Made by a program: the position numbers and the translations under genes. A DNA stretch of 64,000 bases from Bradyrhizobium algeriense (GTDB lineage: Bacteria; Pseudomonadota; Alphaproteobacteria; Rhizobiales; Xanthobacteraceae): positions 6,909,501 through 6,973,500 of the forward strand of contig NZ_JAZHRV010000001.1 in assembly GCF_036924595.1 (NCBI RefSeq), read 5' to 3'. Under the pieces are notes generated by a model. It saw only the letters and a program-made list of their open reading frames with translations, was not told the DNA's origin and did not search any database. This document shows positions 17,884 through 27,030 of this stretch, piece by piece. How positions within the stretch are numbered: position 1 is the first letter of the stretch; the number at the start of each line of letters is the position of its first letter.

Positions 17884-19290
17884 TCATCCCGTGACCCGAC
17901 GCATCCATGTCAGGAATGCGGCGCAGGCGATAATCGACAGCGCAAACAGCGCCAATGCGGCTAACAGCGCCAGCCGGCTCGACTGGCTTGATTCGATCGC
18001 GAAGTATGCCGCGCCGATCGCCGCGACGCCTGCGGCATTCGCGATCTGCGCTGTCGTGCCGTAGATGCCGGAAGCTGCGCCTGCACTCACGGGCTTAACG
18101 CTCGAGAGCACGGCGCTCGACAATGGCGCCATGACGAGCCCCTGGCCGTAGCCGAAGATCATCAGCACCAGGGCAAGAACCGTCGCGGACGGCATATCGA
18201 TCCATTCGATCGCCATCACCAACGCCGCAAGGCCGGCAATCTGCACGGCGCAGCCCTCGATCAGCACCAGCGTGCCGCGATGTTTGGCGCGCACTCCACT
18301 ATGTCGCGAGGCGATCACGAAGGTCAGCGCCAGCGGCAGGAAGACGAGCCCGGCCTGCAGCGGCGGAATATGCAGCCCCTTCTGCATGAACATGGTCATG
18401 ACCAGATAGAACGACAGATTGGCGAAGAAGAAAAAGAACACCGCGGCAAGCCCGCGCATGAATGCTTTGTCCGTCAGCAGTATGAGATCGATCAGCGGCA
18501 TGCCGCCGCGGCGGGCAACCGCGCGCTCCAGCCGCAGGAACGCGGCGACAATGCCGACGCCTGCGGCCATCACCAGCCACGTCAGGGGTAACCAGTGCAG
18601 ATCGTGGCCGAACAGCAGCGGGCCGATCAGGCATAGCAGGCCGAGAAACAGCACGATGGCACCGGGAATATCCAGCCGCGTGCCGGCGCGGCGCGGTACC
18701 ATCGGCATGATCTTCCAGGCCGCAACCATGATGATCGCGCCAAAGGGCACGTTGACGAAAAACACCGCACGCCAGCCGAACCCTAAGAGGTCTGATGTCA
18801 CCAGGATGCCGCCGAGCAGGAAGCCTGCCGCGCCGGCAAGTCCGAGTACGATGCCGTAGATGCCGAAGGCGCGGGCGCGCGAGGCATCCGCGAACAATAG
18901 ATGAATGGTGGCGAGCACCTGCGGCACCATCAATGCCGCGGTTGCGCCCTGCGCTAGCCGCGCCGCGATCAATTCCGGGCCAGAAAGCGCCAGCGCGCAC
19001 CACAGCGAGGTGACCGTGAAGCCCGCCACGCCCGCGATGAACACGTTTCGCGTGCCGTAGATATCGCCGAGCCGCCCGCCGGTGATCACCAGCGTGGCAT
19101 AGGCGATCAGATAGACCGCAATCACTGCCTCGATCTGCGCCGCGCTGGCGTGCAGTTCGGTCGCTATCGTCGGGATCGCAACGTTGACGATAAAGGCGTC
19201 GACCCCGAACATGAATTGCGCCGCGACAACGGTCGCGAGCACCCACCAGCGGCGCGAAGTATCGACGGGGGCTGAGACGATCTGATGCAT
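17884..19290 (-). CDS. MFS transporter, DHA2 (EmrB/QacA) type
   Basis: A 468-residue major facilitator superfamily protein with about 14 hydrophobic segments, the layout of the DHA2 drug:proton antiporters. Motif A is GGRLGDIYGTRNVF between helices 2 and 3, helix 1 carries the DAFIVNVAIPTI motif, and helix 5 carries GLAGAAGFLLGGIL (motif C-like). It probably exports small hydrophobic compounds; no regulator or membrane-fusion partner is adjacent, so the substrate is open. Start ATG at 19290 with GAGGAGG upstream. Confidence 0.9.
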   Translation of the reverse strand: MHQIVSAPVDTSRRWWVLATVVAAQFMFGVDAFIVNVAIPTIATELHASAAQIEAVIAVYLIAYATLVITGGRLGDIYGTRNVFIAGVAGFTVTSLWCALALSGPELIAARLAQGATAALMVPQVLATIHLLFADASRARAFGIYGIVLGLAGAAGFLLGGILVTSDLLGFGWRAVFFVNVPFGAIIMVAAWKIMPMVPRRAGTRLDIPGAIVLFLGLLCLIGPLLFGHDLHWLPLTWLVMAAGVGIVAAFLRLERAVARRGGMPLIDLILLTDKAFMRGLAAVFFFFFANLSFYLVMTMFMQKGLHIPPLQAGLVFLPLALTFVIASRHSGVRAKHRGTLVLIEGCAVQIAGLAALVMAIEWIDMPSATVLALVLMIFGYGQGLVMAPLSSAVLSSVKPVSAGAASGIYGTTAQIANAAGVAAIGAAYFAIESSQSSRLALLAALALFALSIIACAAFLTWMRRVTG

Positions 19291-19398
19291 GAGGAGGAGC
19301 CTTGTCCTGTATCTCTTGCATCCGACGATCTCAGGCTTTGGTTATCCCGGCGATTACCTCTGACGTAAGCAGCCCTGCTTTCAATTCTGCCGGCATGC

Positions 19399-21624
19399 TC
19401 AATATCGAGCGGCGATAGGCTGATTTGCTCCAAATTTGTAGGAAACGCCGGCGCGAACCACCTCGATGGTCTGGCGGCCACGATGTTCCGAAAAAGGCAC
19501 GTCGCCCGGCACCGTCGAAGTGAACGTCCTCGCGTTCTCAAACTTGCCGAAATCGTAATGCAGGTATTCGACCCGCCCCACCCAGTTCGGCCCAAACGGC
19601 ATCCATTCCGCACCGGCGCCGATCACCGCCCCGAAGCGGTCCGAAGGCGAGGTTGCCGTCTCCGTTTGGGTGAGTGCTCCCGGGCCGATTTGAGCGATGA
19701 CTCGGGATCGCTCCAGCCGCTCCCACGCAAAACCGCCAGTGGCATAGAGCAAGAAATTATCCGCCGGCAGCCAGCCGAGACGCGTCCGCGCCGCGGCCAA
19801 ATATTCCAACTTGTCCGACAGCGTGATGGTCTGCGTGCCGCCGCCAAAGATGTTGATGGTTGGCGTTGAGGTCCCCTTGATATCGCCAAGGCTGAAATCG
19901 ATCTCCAGGCCCGTCACCACGCGGCCATACTGCCAGTTGTAACCGGCATGGCCACCAGCGAGCGCGCCGCGTGACTTGATGCCGCCGGTCGGCGTGTCGC
20001 CAATAATGCGCTGGGTAAAGTCGTTGTCCTTCCAGCCATAGCCGCCATGGGCGCCGAGGTAGAAACCGGCCCAGGTCGACGACGGCAGAACTGCAAGCGA
20101 CGTTACAGGAGCCTTGGTATCAAGAGCCTTGGCAGAACGCGCCGGTGCCGCGGCTGCCGGTTCGCCGAACTTGTAGGACAAGCCGGCGCGCAGAACGTCG
20201 ACGCCGTGGTTACCGGCCGTCGAGACGGTGCTGACACCGGCGACGGTTTCGACGGCCGCGCCCTGAACCGTGCCGAAACCGTAGTGCAGATATTCGAGCC
20301 GGCCGATCCAGTTGCCGCCGGGCAACATGGCTTCGATGCCGGCGCCGGCGACCCAGCCGAAGCGGTCGGCCGCCGAGGCGCTCACCGAGGTGGTCACGCC
20401 ACCTGCAGGCGTTGTCGAACGGGTAAACGTTCTATCGAGTCGTTCCCAGCCGAGGCCGGCGGTGCCGTAGAACATTAAATTTTCCGTCGGCAGCCAACCC
20501 AGCCGAGCGCGGATCGAGCCGAGCGCTTCAACCTTGTTGGCCCAGATTGCCGTAACCGCGCCGGGCGCAGGCAGTAAATAATTGACCTGTGTCGAGCCCT
20601 TGATGTCGACGGCGCTGAAATCGAGTTCGAAACCGGTCACGGTGCGGCCGAATTGCCAGTTGTAACCGGCATGGCCGCCGTAAACTCCACCCTTCAATTT
20701 AAGACCGTCGATTTGCACGGGCGGAACTTCGTTTTCATTCAGGGAGAAATTGTTTTCACCCCAGCCATAGCCGCCGTGAGCGCCGAGATAGAATCCGGCC
20801 CAGCCGGATACAGCCGCGACGGCCGGAGCTTTCGCATACGCCGCGGGCGTGGCGGCGCCGGCGTCGCCGAATTTGTAGGACAGCGCCGCGCGCACCGTGT
20901 CGATGGTCTGTCGGCCTGCATGGTCCGAGAAAGATCCATTGGGCACGCTCGAGATACGGCTCGCGGTTTGCGTGACGGCGCCGAAATCGTAATGCAGATA
21001 TTCGAGACGCCCGATCCAGCTCGAACCGAACAGCATCGTCTCGACGCCGACGCCCGCGACCCAGCCGAGCCGATCAAACGGCGCGTTGCCGGAGGCGTTG
21101 ACATTGATCGGCGGGCCCACCGAAGTATTTCGTCCCTCGTCGACTCGTGCCCATGCCGCGCCCGCGGTGCCGTAGAGCAGCAAATTGACCGTCGGCAACC
21201 AACCCAGCCGGCCCCGCGTGGTCCCGAGATATTTCACGCGATCGAATCGGTTGCTCGCAAGGGTGCCCTGCCCTGGAAACTCCTGCGCGGCCGTCGTCGA
21301 ATTGCCGCTGATGTCAGCGGCGCTGAAGTCGATTTCGAACCCGGTCACTGCGCGACCAAATTGCCAGTTGTAGCCGGCCTGAGCGCCGTAAAGCCCACCT
21401 TGCGACTTGAAGCCCTGAACGGCCGCGTAGGGAGGCAATGGGAAAAGCGTCTGGCTGAAATTGTTGTCACCCCAGCCGTAGCCGCCATGAATGCCGAGGT
21501 AGAATCCGGCCCAGGATTGCGCTGTCGCCGGCGATGCCTTGGTCAATACCGGCAGGTCCGCCGCGGAGGCAGCGGCTCCCAGCAGCATCCAGGATGACGT
21601 TCCGATAAGCAGGTTGCGCAGCAT
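19399..21624 (-). CDS. Outer-membrane protein with three tandem beta-barrel repeats
   Basis: A 741-residue protein with a signal peptide (1-21, ending AAASA-ADLP) followed by three collinear copies of an Omp25/RopB-like outer-membrane beta-barrel domain at about 38-263, 274-495 and 519-741. Each copy opens WAGFYLG-x-HGGYGW, then has GGHAGYNWQFGR, VTG-x-E-x-DFS, RLGWLP, LLYGTAG-type strand, SWIGRLEYLHYDFG and closes R-A-x-SYKFG. The linkers are Ala/Pro/Lys-rich (AYAKAPAVAAV; RSAKALDTKAPVTS). Members normally contain one such domain of about 200-240 residues. The repeats are clearly diverged from each other (different loops), so this is not a recent assembly duplication. No frameshift. Role unknown; probably structural or a surface adhesin. 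Confidence 0.9.
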   Translation of the reverse strand: MLRNLLIGTSSWMLLGAAASAADLPVLTKASPATAQSWAGFYLGIHGGYGWGDNNFSQTLFPLPPYAAVQGFKSQGGLYGAQAGYNWQFGRAVTGFEIDFSAADISGNSTTAAQEFPGQGTLASNRFDRVKYLGTTRGRLGWLPTVNLLLYGTAGAAWARVDEGRNTSVGPPINVNASGNAPFDRLGWVAGVGVETMLFGSSWIGRLEYLHYDFGAVTQTASRISSVPNGSFSDHAGRQTIDTVRAALSYKFGDAGAATPAAYAKAPAVAAVSGWAGFYLGAHGGYGWGENNFSLNENEVPPVQIDGLKLKGGVYGGHAGYNWQFGRTVTGFELDFSAVDIKGSTQVNYLLPAPGAVTAIWANKVEALGSIRARLGWLPTENLMFYGTAGLGWERLDRTFTRSTTPAGGVTTSVSASAADRFGWVAGAGIEAMLPGGNWIGRLEYLHYGFGTVQGAAVETVAGVSTVSTAGNHGVDVLRAGLSYKFGEPAAAAPARSAKALDTKAPVTSLAVLPSSTWAGFYLGAHGGYGWKDNDFTQRIIGDTPTGGIKSRGALAGGHAGYNWQYGRVVTGLEIDFSLGDIKGTSTPTINIFGGGTQTITLSDKLEYLAAARTRLGWLPADNFLLYATGGFAWERLERSRVIAQIGPGALTQTETATSPSDRFGAVIGAGAEWMPFGPNWVGRVEYLHYDFGKFENARTFTSTVPGDVPFSEHRGRQTIEVVRAGVSYKFGANQPIAARY

Positions 21625-21874
21625 CTAATCCGGCCTCTCTCTTCCAATTCCAATCGGCCCGACGCATCGGGACGTTGTGGAACGATACCGGACTTCGGGT
21701 TCCATACTGTAAATATTACGGCAATGTTGCGCGTTTCCCGTCTTTATTGTGGCTTCTGTGCCACTTTCCGGAAATTAATCGGACGATTGGCTGTAAAGGT
21801 CGCTGAAAGCCTTTGCGGGCCCTGCAAGATCGGTCTAATTCCGTAAGACTTGCGAAATTCCGGGCGAGGCCTCG

Positions 21875-22345
21875 ATGGCAAAACTGGACGACACCGACCG
21901 GCAACTCCTGATGCTGCTGCAGGAGGACGACCGGCAGCCGCTGGCTGCGCTCAGCGAAAAGATCGGCGTCGCCGTCTCCACCATCAACGATCGCATCAAG
22001 CGGCTGGTCCGGTCCGGCATCATTTCGGGCTTTCATGCCCACGTCGCGCCGGAAGCGGCGGGGCTCAATCTGCTCGCCTTTATCATGGTGGGCTGGAGCA
22101 ACCCGAAGGTCGAGGCGATATTTCTGGAGAAGGTGAAGGCCTCACCCGACGTACTGGAGTGCCATCACGTCACCGGCGCCTGGAATCACCTTCTGAAAGT
22201 TCGAGTCGGCACCACGCGCGATCTCGAACGGTTTCTCAGCGAAACGATCAAGGCGGTGGACGGCGTGGAGCGAACTGAAACACTGATCACGCTGTCGTCG
22301 GCGAAGGAGACGTGGAAGGTTAGTCTCGAGGCCGCTCCATCCTGA
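21875..22345 (+). CDS. Lrp/AsnC-family transcriptional regulator
   Basis: A 156-residue regulator. The N-terminal winged helix reads LDDTDRQLLMLLQEDDRQPL then LSEKIGVAVSTINDRIKRLV, the standard AsnC-type helix-turn-helix, and the C-terminal RAM/ACT-like ligand domain includes LLAFIMVGW, DVLECHHVTGAWNHLLKVRV and DGVERTETLITLSSAKE. It presumably senses an amino acid or related metabolite. It is divergent from the triple-barrel outer-membrane gene and codirectional with the monooxygenase gene 209 bp downstream; either could be a target, but no operator is obvious. Confidence 0.92.
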   Translation: MAKLDDTDRQLLMLLQEDDRQPLAALSEKIGVAVSTINDRIKRLVRSGIISGFHAHVAPEAAGLNLLAFIMVGWSNPKVEAIFLEKVKASPDVLECHHVTGAWNHLLKVRVGTTRDLERFLSETIKAVDGVERTETLITLSSAKETWKVSLEAAPS

Positions 22346-22554
22346 CAGTGCAGGCGACGCCTGCACGCCGCATAAGCAACTGGACCGCAAGAGAGCAATC
22401 ACCCACGAATTCCGGGCCGCGGCATGCCGTCCGACTTTGCGCGACAACCATGCGCTGGCCGCCCGGCTTCGAGCATTGCCTTGCCGTTTCCCGCCCCGTA
22501 GTTTGTGAGCTTAAGCAAATTCCAAAAGCAAAATAAATCCGGAGAGGAACACGC

Positions 22555-23796
22555 ATGGCACGCCTGAAGTTCGGAGCCTTTCTCGCCCCGCATCATCCGA
22601 TCGGTGAAAATCCGCTGCTGCAGTTCCGCCGCGATCTCGATTTCGTCGAACAGATCGACGCGCTCGGCTTCGATGAATTCTGGTGCGGCGAGCACCATTC
22701 CTCCGGCTGGGAAATGATCGCCTCGCCGGAAATGTTTCTGGCGGCTGCCGGCGAGCGCACCAAGCGCATCAAGCTCGGCACCGGCGTGGTTTCGCTGCCC
22801 TATCACCACCCCTACAACGTGGCGCAGCGCATGGTGCAGCTCGACTGGATGACCGCTGGCCGCGCCATTTTCGGTTCCGGCCCGGGCGCACTGGCCTCCG
22901 ATGCGCACACGCTCGGCATCGATCCGATGACGCAGCGCGACCGTCAGGACGAAGCGATCGCGATCATCCGCCGCCTGTTCAAGGGCGAGCGCGTCACCGC
23001 CAAGAGCGACTGGTTCACCATGCAGGACGCCGCGCTGCAATTGCTGCCGCTGCAGGAGGACATGCCGTTCGTGGTGGCCTCGCAGATCTCGCCGTCGGGC
23101 ATGACGCTCGCCGGCAAGTACGGCATCGGCATCATCTCGCTCGGCTCGATGTCGACGCAGGGCCTGATGGCGCTGCCGACGCAGTGGGGCTTTGCCGAAG
23201 ACGCCGCCAAGAAGGCCGGCACCACCGTGAGCCGTTCCGACTGGCGCGTGCTGCTGAGCTGGCACATCGCCGAGACCCGCGAACAGGCGCAGCGCGAGGC
23301 CGGCCCGGGCCTGATGCGCTGGCACAACGAATATAACGTCCGCACGCTGCAGCGGCCGGGGCTGGAGCCGTTCACCTCGCCCGAGGATGCGATTGAGAAA
23401 ACCGCCGGCGGCGAGAACGCTGCCTCCACCATCGGCACGCCGGATGACCTTGTCAAAACCATCAAGAATTTGATGCAGGTCTCGGGCGGCGTCGGTACCA
23501 TCATCGGCTTCGTGCATGACTGGGCCAACCCGGAAAATACCCGCCGAAGCTGGGACATGGTCGCGCGCTACGTGATCCCGGAGATCAACGGCTATGTCAG
23601 GGGACTGCGCGAATCACAGAAATTCCTGATCGAGAACCGCACGGTGTTCGAGCGGGCGGGTCAGGCCGTGATGGCGAAAATCATGGAGAACGAAAAAGCC
23701 GTCGCCGCGCTGGCCCATACCGGCCCGGGCCGGGTGGCGATCCCGACCATCAACGCGCCGGACCTGCAGAAGGAAGCGGCCAAGCGCAAGGCGTGA
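22555..23796 (+). CDS. LLM-class flavin-dependent monooxygenase
   Basis: A 413-residue bacterial luciferase-like (TIM-barrel) oxygenase that would use reduced FMN and oxygen. Family features: KFGAFLAPHHPIGENPLLQF, DEFWCGEHHSSGWE, RIKLGTGVVSLPYHHPYNVA, LDWMTAGRAIFGSGPGALASD, and ALQLLPLQEDMPFVVASQIS. The opening resembles limonene 1,2-monooxygenase-type members, but substrate cannot be assigned. GGAGAGGA precedes the ATG. Next gene on the same strand (183 bp away) encodes a cytochrome P450, so both may belong to one oxidative catabolic set under the upstream Lrp regulator (inference). Confidence 0.9.
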   Translation: MARLKFGAFLAPHHPIGENPLLQFRRDLDFVEQIDALGFDEFWCGEHHSSGWEMIASPEMFLAAAGERTKRIKLGTGVVSLPYHHPYNVAQRMVQLDWMTAGRAIFGSGPGALASDAHTLGIDPMTQRDRQDEAIAIIRRLFKGERVTAKSDWFTMQDAALQLLPLQEDMPFVVASQISPSGMTLAGKYGIGIISLGSMSTQGLMALPTQWGFAEDAAKKAGTTVSRSDWRVLLSWHIAETREQAQREAGPGLMRWHNEYNVRTLQRPGLEPFTSPEDAIEKTAGGENAASTIGTPDDLVKTIKNLMQVSGGVGTIIGFVHDWANPENTRRSWDMVARYVIPEINGYVRGLRESQKFLIENRTVFERAGQAVMAKIMENEKAVAALAHTGPGRVAIPTINAPDLQKEAAKRKA

Positions 23797-23979
23797 CGGC
23801 CTTCCGCGTCGAGGCGACATGAGGTCTTTCAACGTCATTGCCTGCTACAAACGCGAAGCGTTTGCGCAAGGGAGCGTAAGCGACGGCGATAGCCACGCCG
23901 CGATATTCGATCCGCGACAAAGCTGCCGATACGATGGATAATATCTGCCATATCCGCGACTTGAACCGGAGCAAATGCC

Positions 23980-25356
23980 ATGTCCATGCAGAGTGTTGCT
24001 TCTCCCGTCAATATCCCGGTGCCGCCGAACCCCAAGGCGTTACGGCACATTCCCGGTAACGAGGGCTGGCCATTCATCGGCAACACGCTGGCGGTGCTGG
24101 CCGACCCCAAAGGACAGATTGAGAAGTCGGCCGCCAAATACGGTCTGATCTACCGCACCCATCTGTTCGGCGAGACCAGCGTGACGATGCTCGGGCCAGA
24201 GGCCAACGAGTTCGTGCTGTTCGACCAGTCGCGCCTGTTCTCCTCCACCCATGGCTGGGGACCAATCCTCGGCCTGCTGTTTCCGCGCGGGCTGATGCTG
24301 CTGGATTTTGAAGAGCACCGCCTGCACCGCCGCGCGCTGTCGGTCGCGTTCAAGTCGGGGCCGATGAAGTCCTACCTCATCGATCTCGACCGCGGCATTG
24401 CCGCGCGGGTCAAGCAGTGGAAGGCGCAGCCGGGCGAGATGCCGGTGTATCCGGCGATGAAGCAGCTCACGCTCGATCTGGCGGCGACGTCGTTCCTCGG
24501 CGCCGACATCGGGCCTGAGGTCGACGAGATCACGCGCGCCTTCATCGACATGGTGGCCGCAGCCGTGGCGCCGATCCGGCGGCCGCTGCCGTTCACGCAA
24601 ATGGGCCGCGGCGTTGCAGGCCGCAAGCGGATCGTTGCCTACTTCGCCGAGCAGATTCCTATCCGCCGCGCGCGGGGCGGCGGCAATGACCTGTTCTCGC
24701 AACTGTGCCAGGCGACGCACGAGGACGGCGCGCTGCTGTCAACCCAGGACATCATCGACCACATGAGTTTTCTGATGATGGCGGCGCATGACACGCTGAC
24801 ATCGTCGCTGACCTCCTTTGTCGGCGAGCTTGCCGCCCACCCCGAATGGCAGCAGCAGTTGCGCGAGGAAGTCAAAGGTCTCGGCATCGAGGCCAACGAT
24901 CCCTCCAGCATCGACAATCTCGAAAAGATGCCGCTGTCGGAAATGGCGTTCAAGGAAGCGCTGCGGCTGAAGCCGCCGGTGCCGTCGATGCCGCGCCGGG
25001 CGGTGCGCGCCTTTTCGTTTAAGGGTTACGACCTTCCCGCCGGCACGCTGGTCGGCGTCAATCCGCTGTTCACGCATCACATGCCCGACATCTGGTCCGA
25101 GCCTGAAAATTTCGATCCCATGCGCTTCACCGACGAGGCGCAGCGCAACCGCCATCGTTTTGCATGGGTGCCGTATGGCGGCGGCGCGCATATGTGCCTC
25201 GGCCTGCACTTCGCTTACATGCAGGCGAAATGTTTTGCGCGGCATTTTCTGCAGAATCTCGAAGTGTCGCTGGAGCCCGGCTATAAGCCGGACTGGCAGA
25301 TGTGGCCGATTCCGAAACCGCGGGATGGGCTACGGGTGGTGCTGAAGGCGGTGTGA
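23980..25356 (+). CDS. Cytochrome P450
   Basis: A 458-residue soluble P450 monooxygenase. The I-helix oxygen-activation motif is MMAAHDTLTSS, the K-helix ExxR is FKEALRLKPP, the PERF-like region is ENFDPMRFTDE, and the heme-binding loop is FAWVPYGGGAHMCLG with the axial Cys in the last quartet, followed by LHFAYMQAK. No membrane anchor. The Pro-rich hinge PGNEGWPFIGNTL is conserved. It needs electron donors (ferredoxin and reductase) that are not encoded nearby. A strong palindrome follows the stop and probably terminates transcription. Confidence 0.94.
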   Translation: MSMQSVASPVNIPVPPNPKALRHIPGNEGWPFIGNTLAVLADPKGQIEKSAAKYGLIYRTHLFGETSVTMLGPEANEFVLFDQSRLFSSTHGWGPILGLLFPRGLMLLDFEEHRLHRRALSVAFKSGPMKSYLIDLDRGIAARVKQWKAQPGEMPVYPAMKQLTLDLAATSFLGADIGPEVDEITRAFIDMVAAAVAPIRRPLPFTQMGRGVAGRKRIVAYFAEQIPIRRARGGGNDLFSQLCQATHEDGALLSTQDIIDHMSFLMMAAHDTLTSSLTSFVGELAAHPEWQQQLREEVKGLGIEANDPSSIDNLEKMPLSEMAFKEALRLKPPVPSMPRRAVRAFSFKGYDLPAGTLVGVNPLFTHHMPDIWSEPENFDPMRFTDEAQRNRHRFAWVPYGGGAHMCLGLHFAYMQAKCFARHFLQNLEVSLEPGYKPDWQMWPIPKPRDGLRVVLKAV

Positions 25357-25361
25357 GTGCC

Positions 25362-25446
25362 GTAGGGTGGGCAAAGCGTAGCGTGCCCACCATCTATCCG
25401 CGACCATTGTCTTGAATGGTGGGCACGCTTCGCTTTGCCACCCTAC
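25362..25446. repeat. Long palindromic repeat (GTAGGGTGGGCAAAGCG family), probable terminator
   Basis: The left arm begins GTAGGGTGGGCAAAGCG (25362) and runs to CCCACCAT (25393); the right arm begins ATGGTGGGCACGCTTCGC (25416) and ends CACCCTAC (25446). The two 31-32 base arms are near-perfect inverted repeats, with one mismatch and one unpaired base around a 22-base loop. It sits between the convergent P450 and cupin genes. The GTAGGGTGGGCAAAGCG core is a recurrent element in bacterial chromosomes. Confidence 0.8.
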
Positions 25447-25464
25447 AATCCGTGTAGCCGCTAG

Positions 25465-25965
25465 CTACTTCACGAGCGTCGTGAGTTGCGCGCCCTCGTC
25501 AGCCACGAACACCGCGATCAATTCGGCGGGCTCGGTCATGCTGGCATTGGCCGAAACCAGATGCACGGCGCCGGGCGGCTCGAAGAACGACTGACCGACC
25601 CCAAACGTCTCGACCGGACCGCCCGCCAATTGCGAGCGGATTTCGCCCTTGGTGACATAGGCGGTGACCGACCCGGCATGCCGGTGCGCAGGCGTGAACC
25701 CGCCGGGGCCGTAGAACACGCGTACGATCGTCACGCGCTTGCCCGGCACGTTCGGCAATGCATGCGATGAGATCGGCTCGACGACGTCCTGTGTCGAGCC
25801 CGACGAGACACTGTTTGCGCACAGCGGCTCGATGACCGCCGAGATCGCGTCCATGGTCGATGGCAGCGTCTTGCCGATGACCAAGGCACAGGCGAGGCCG
25901 GCGATGATGGCAAGGTAGAACGGACGAAAGTCGCCCTGCTGCGATGATCTGAATGCTACAGACAT
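25465..25965 (-). CDS. Membrane-anchored cupin-domain protein
   Basis: A 166-residue protein with one hydrophobic N-terminal segment (FYLAIIAGLACALVIGKTLP, about residues 17-36) that is either a signal anchor or an uncleaved signal, followed by a single RmlC-like cupin barrel. Cupin motif 1 is GGFTPAHRHAGSVTAYVTKG (His-x-His present) and motif 2 is FEPPGAVHLVSAN (third His). The metal site therefore looks intact, although the usual Glu of motif 1 is replaced. The barrel would lie in the periplasm. Function is unknown; neighbours (P450, SDR) do not define it. Confidence 0.85.
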   Translation of the reverse strand: MSVAFRSSQQGDFRPFYLAIIAGLACALVIGKTLPSTMDAISAVIEPLCANSVSSGSTQDVVEPISSHALPNVPGKRVTIVRVFYGPGGFTPAHRHAGSVTAYVTKGEIRSQLAGGPVETFGVGQSFFEPPGAVHLVSANASMTEPAELIAVFVADEGAQLTTLVK

Positions 25966-26000
25966 TTGCGTCTCCCTTTACGTCGCCCAAATTTCACCGT

Positions 26001-26843
26001 CTACCCCGCGCCCTGATCGAACGCCTTCTTCAGCGTGACATAACCCTGCTGCTGCTGGCTCCAGTTGCGGCCGCCGGTCATGGCGCCGTCGACCACCAGA
26101 TCGTGGCCGTTGATGAAGGAGGATTCGTCGCTCGCCAGAAACACCGCGGCATGCGCGATATCCTCAGGCAGACCGGCACGCGGTATCGGCTGCGCCGATT
26201 TGTAGACCTCGCGCATGACCGCTGGCGTCTTTTCGGCGGCCTCCACCGACAGGCCGAGCGCCTTGCCGAAAATGCCCGTCGCGATCGCGCCGGGCGAAAT
26301 CGAATTCACGCGGATGTTGGCTTCGCCGAGTTCCATTGCCACGCATTTGGTGAGATGGATGACGGCGGCCTTCGCCGCGCTATAGACCATCGACGATGAA
26401 AAGCCGGCCAGGCGGCCGGCGATGCTGCCGTTGTTGATGATGCTGCCGGAGCCCTGTTTCCGCATATGGGGGGCCGCATGCTTCATGCCGAGCATCACGC
26501 TGCGCACCAGCGTCGCCATCGCGGCGTCGAAACGCTCGACCTCGAGGCTCTCGATGCCGCCGGTCTGCGCCGGACCGCCGGCATTGTTGAACAGGCAATC
26601 GATGCGGCCGAATTTCTCCACCGAAACGGCGATCAGCGCCTTCATCTGCTCTTCCACCGTGACGTCGGTCTGGCGAAAGATGCAGTTTGTGCCAAGCTTT
26701 TTGGCCAGTGCCTCGCCCTCCGGCGCGCGACGCCCGGCGATCACGATTTTTGCGCCTTCGGCGACGAATAGTTCCGCGGTGTGCAATCCGATGCCGCTCG
26801 TCGCACCGGTGATCACCGCAACCTTGCCGTCCAGCCGTCCCAT
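26001..26843 (-). CDS. Short-chain dehydrogenase/reductase (SDR)
   Basis: A 280-residue classical SDR oxidoreductase. The NAD(P)-binding motif is TGATSGIGLHTAEL (TGxxxGxG), the NNAG motif is LFNNAGGPAQ, and the catalytic tetrad is seen as Asn in the helix 4 region (SIINNGSIAG with the Ser), YSAAKAAV (Tyr-x-x-x-Lys), then NSISPGAIATGIFG. An Asp/Arg-type cofactor selector follows beta-2 (IVIAGRR), favouring NADP or NAD ambiguous. The start at 26843 has AGGGGG upstream; longer reading upstream is low-quality sequence. Codirectional with the cupin gene, 35 bp apart, so they may share a transcript. Confidence 0.92.
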   Translation of the reverse strand: MGRLDGKVAVITGATSGIGLHTAELFVAEGAKIVIAGRRAPEGEALAKKLGTNCIFRQTDVTVEEQMKALIAVSVEKFGRIDCLFNNAGGPAQTGGIESLEVERFDAAMATLVRSVMLGMKHAAPHMRKQGSGSIINNGSIAGRLAGFSSSMVYSAAKAAVIHLTKCVAMELGEANIRVNSISPGAIATGIFGKALGLSVEAAEKTPAVMREVYKSAQPIPRAGLPEDIAHAAVFLASDESSFINGHDLVVDGAMTGGRNWSQQQQGYVTLKKAFDQGAG

Positions 26844-27030
26844 ATCGTCCCCCTGTCGCAATCGGTTCCGCCAATATTCCCGCCTCTCGCCCACAAGGCA
26901 AGCGAGCTTGTTCCATCGTGATCGCCCATCGCCTTGGCCGCTTTGCTGCCATCGGCTGCCCCGAAATCCCCTGATTTCGGTATGCTCGGTCATATTTTGG
27001 ATTCGCTGATCACGTGAAGTGACTAGTCCG

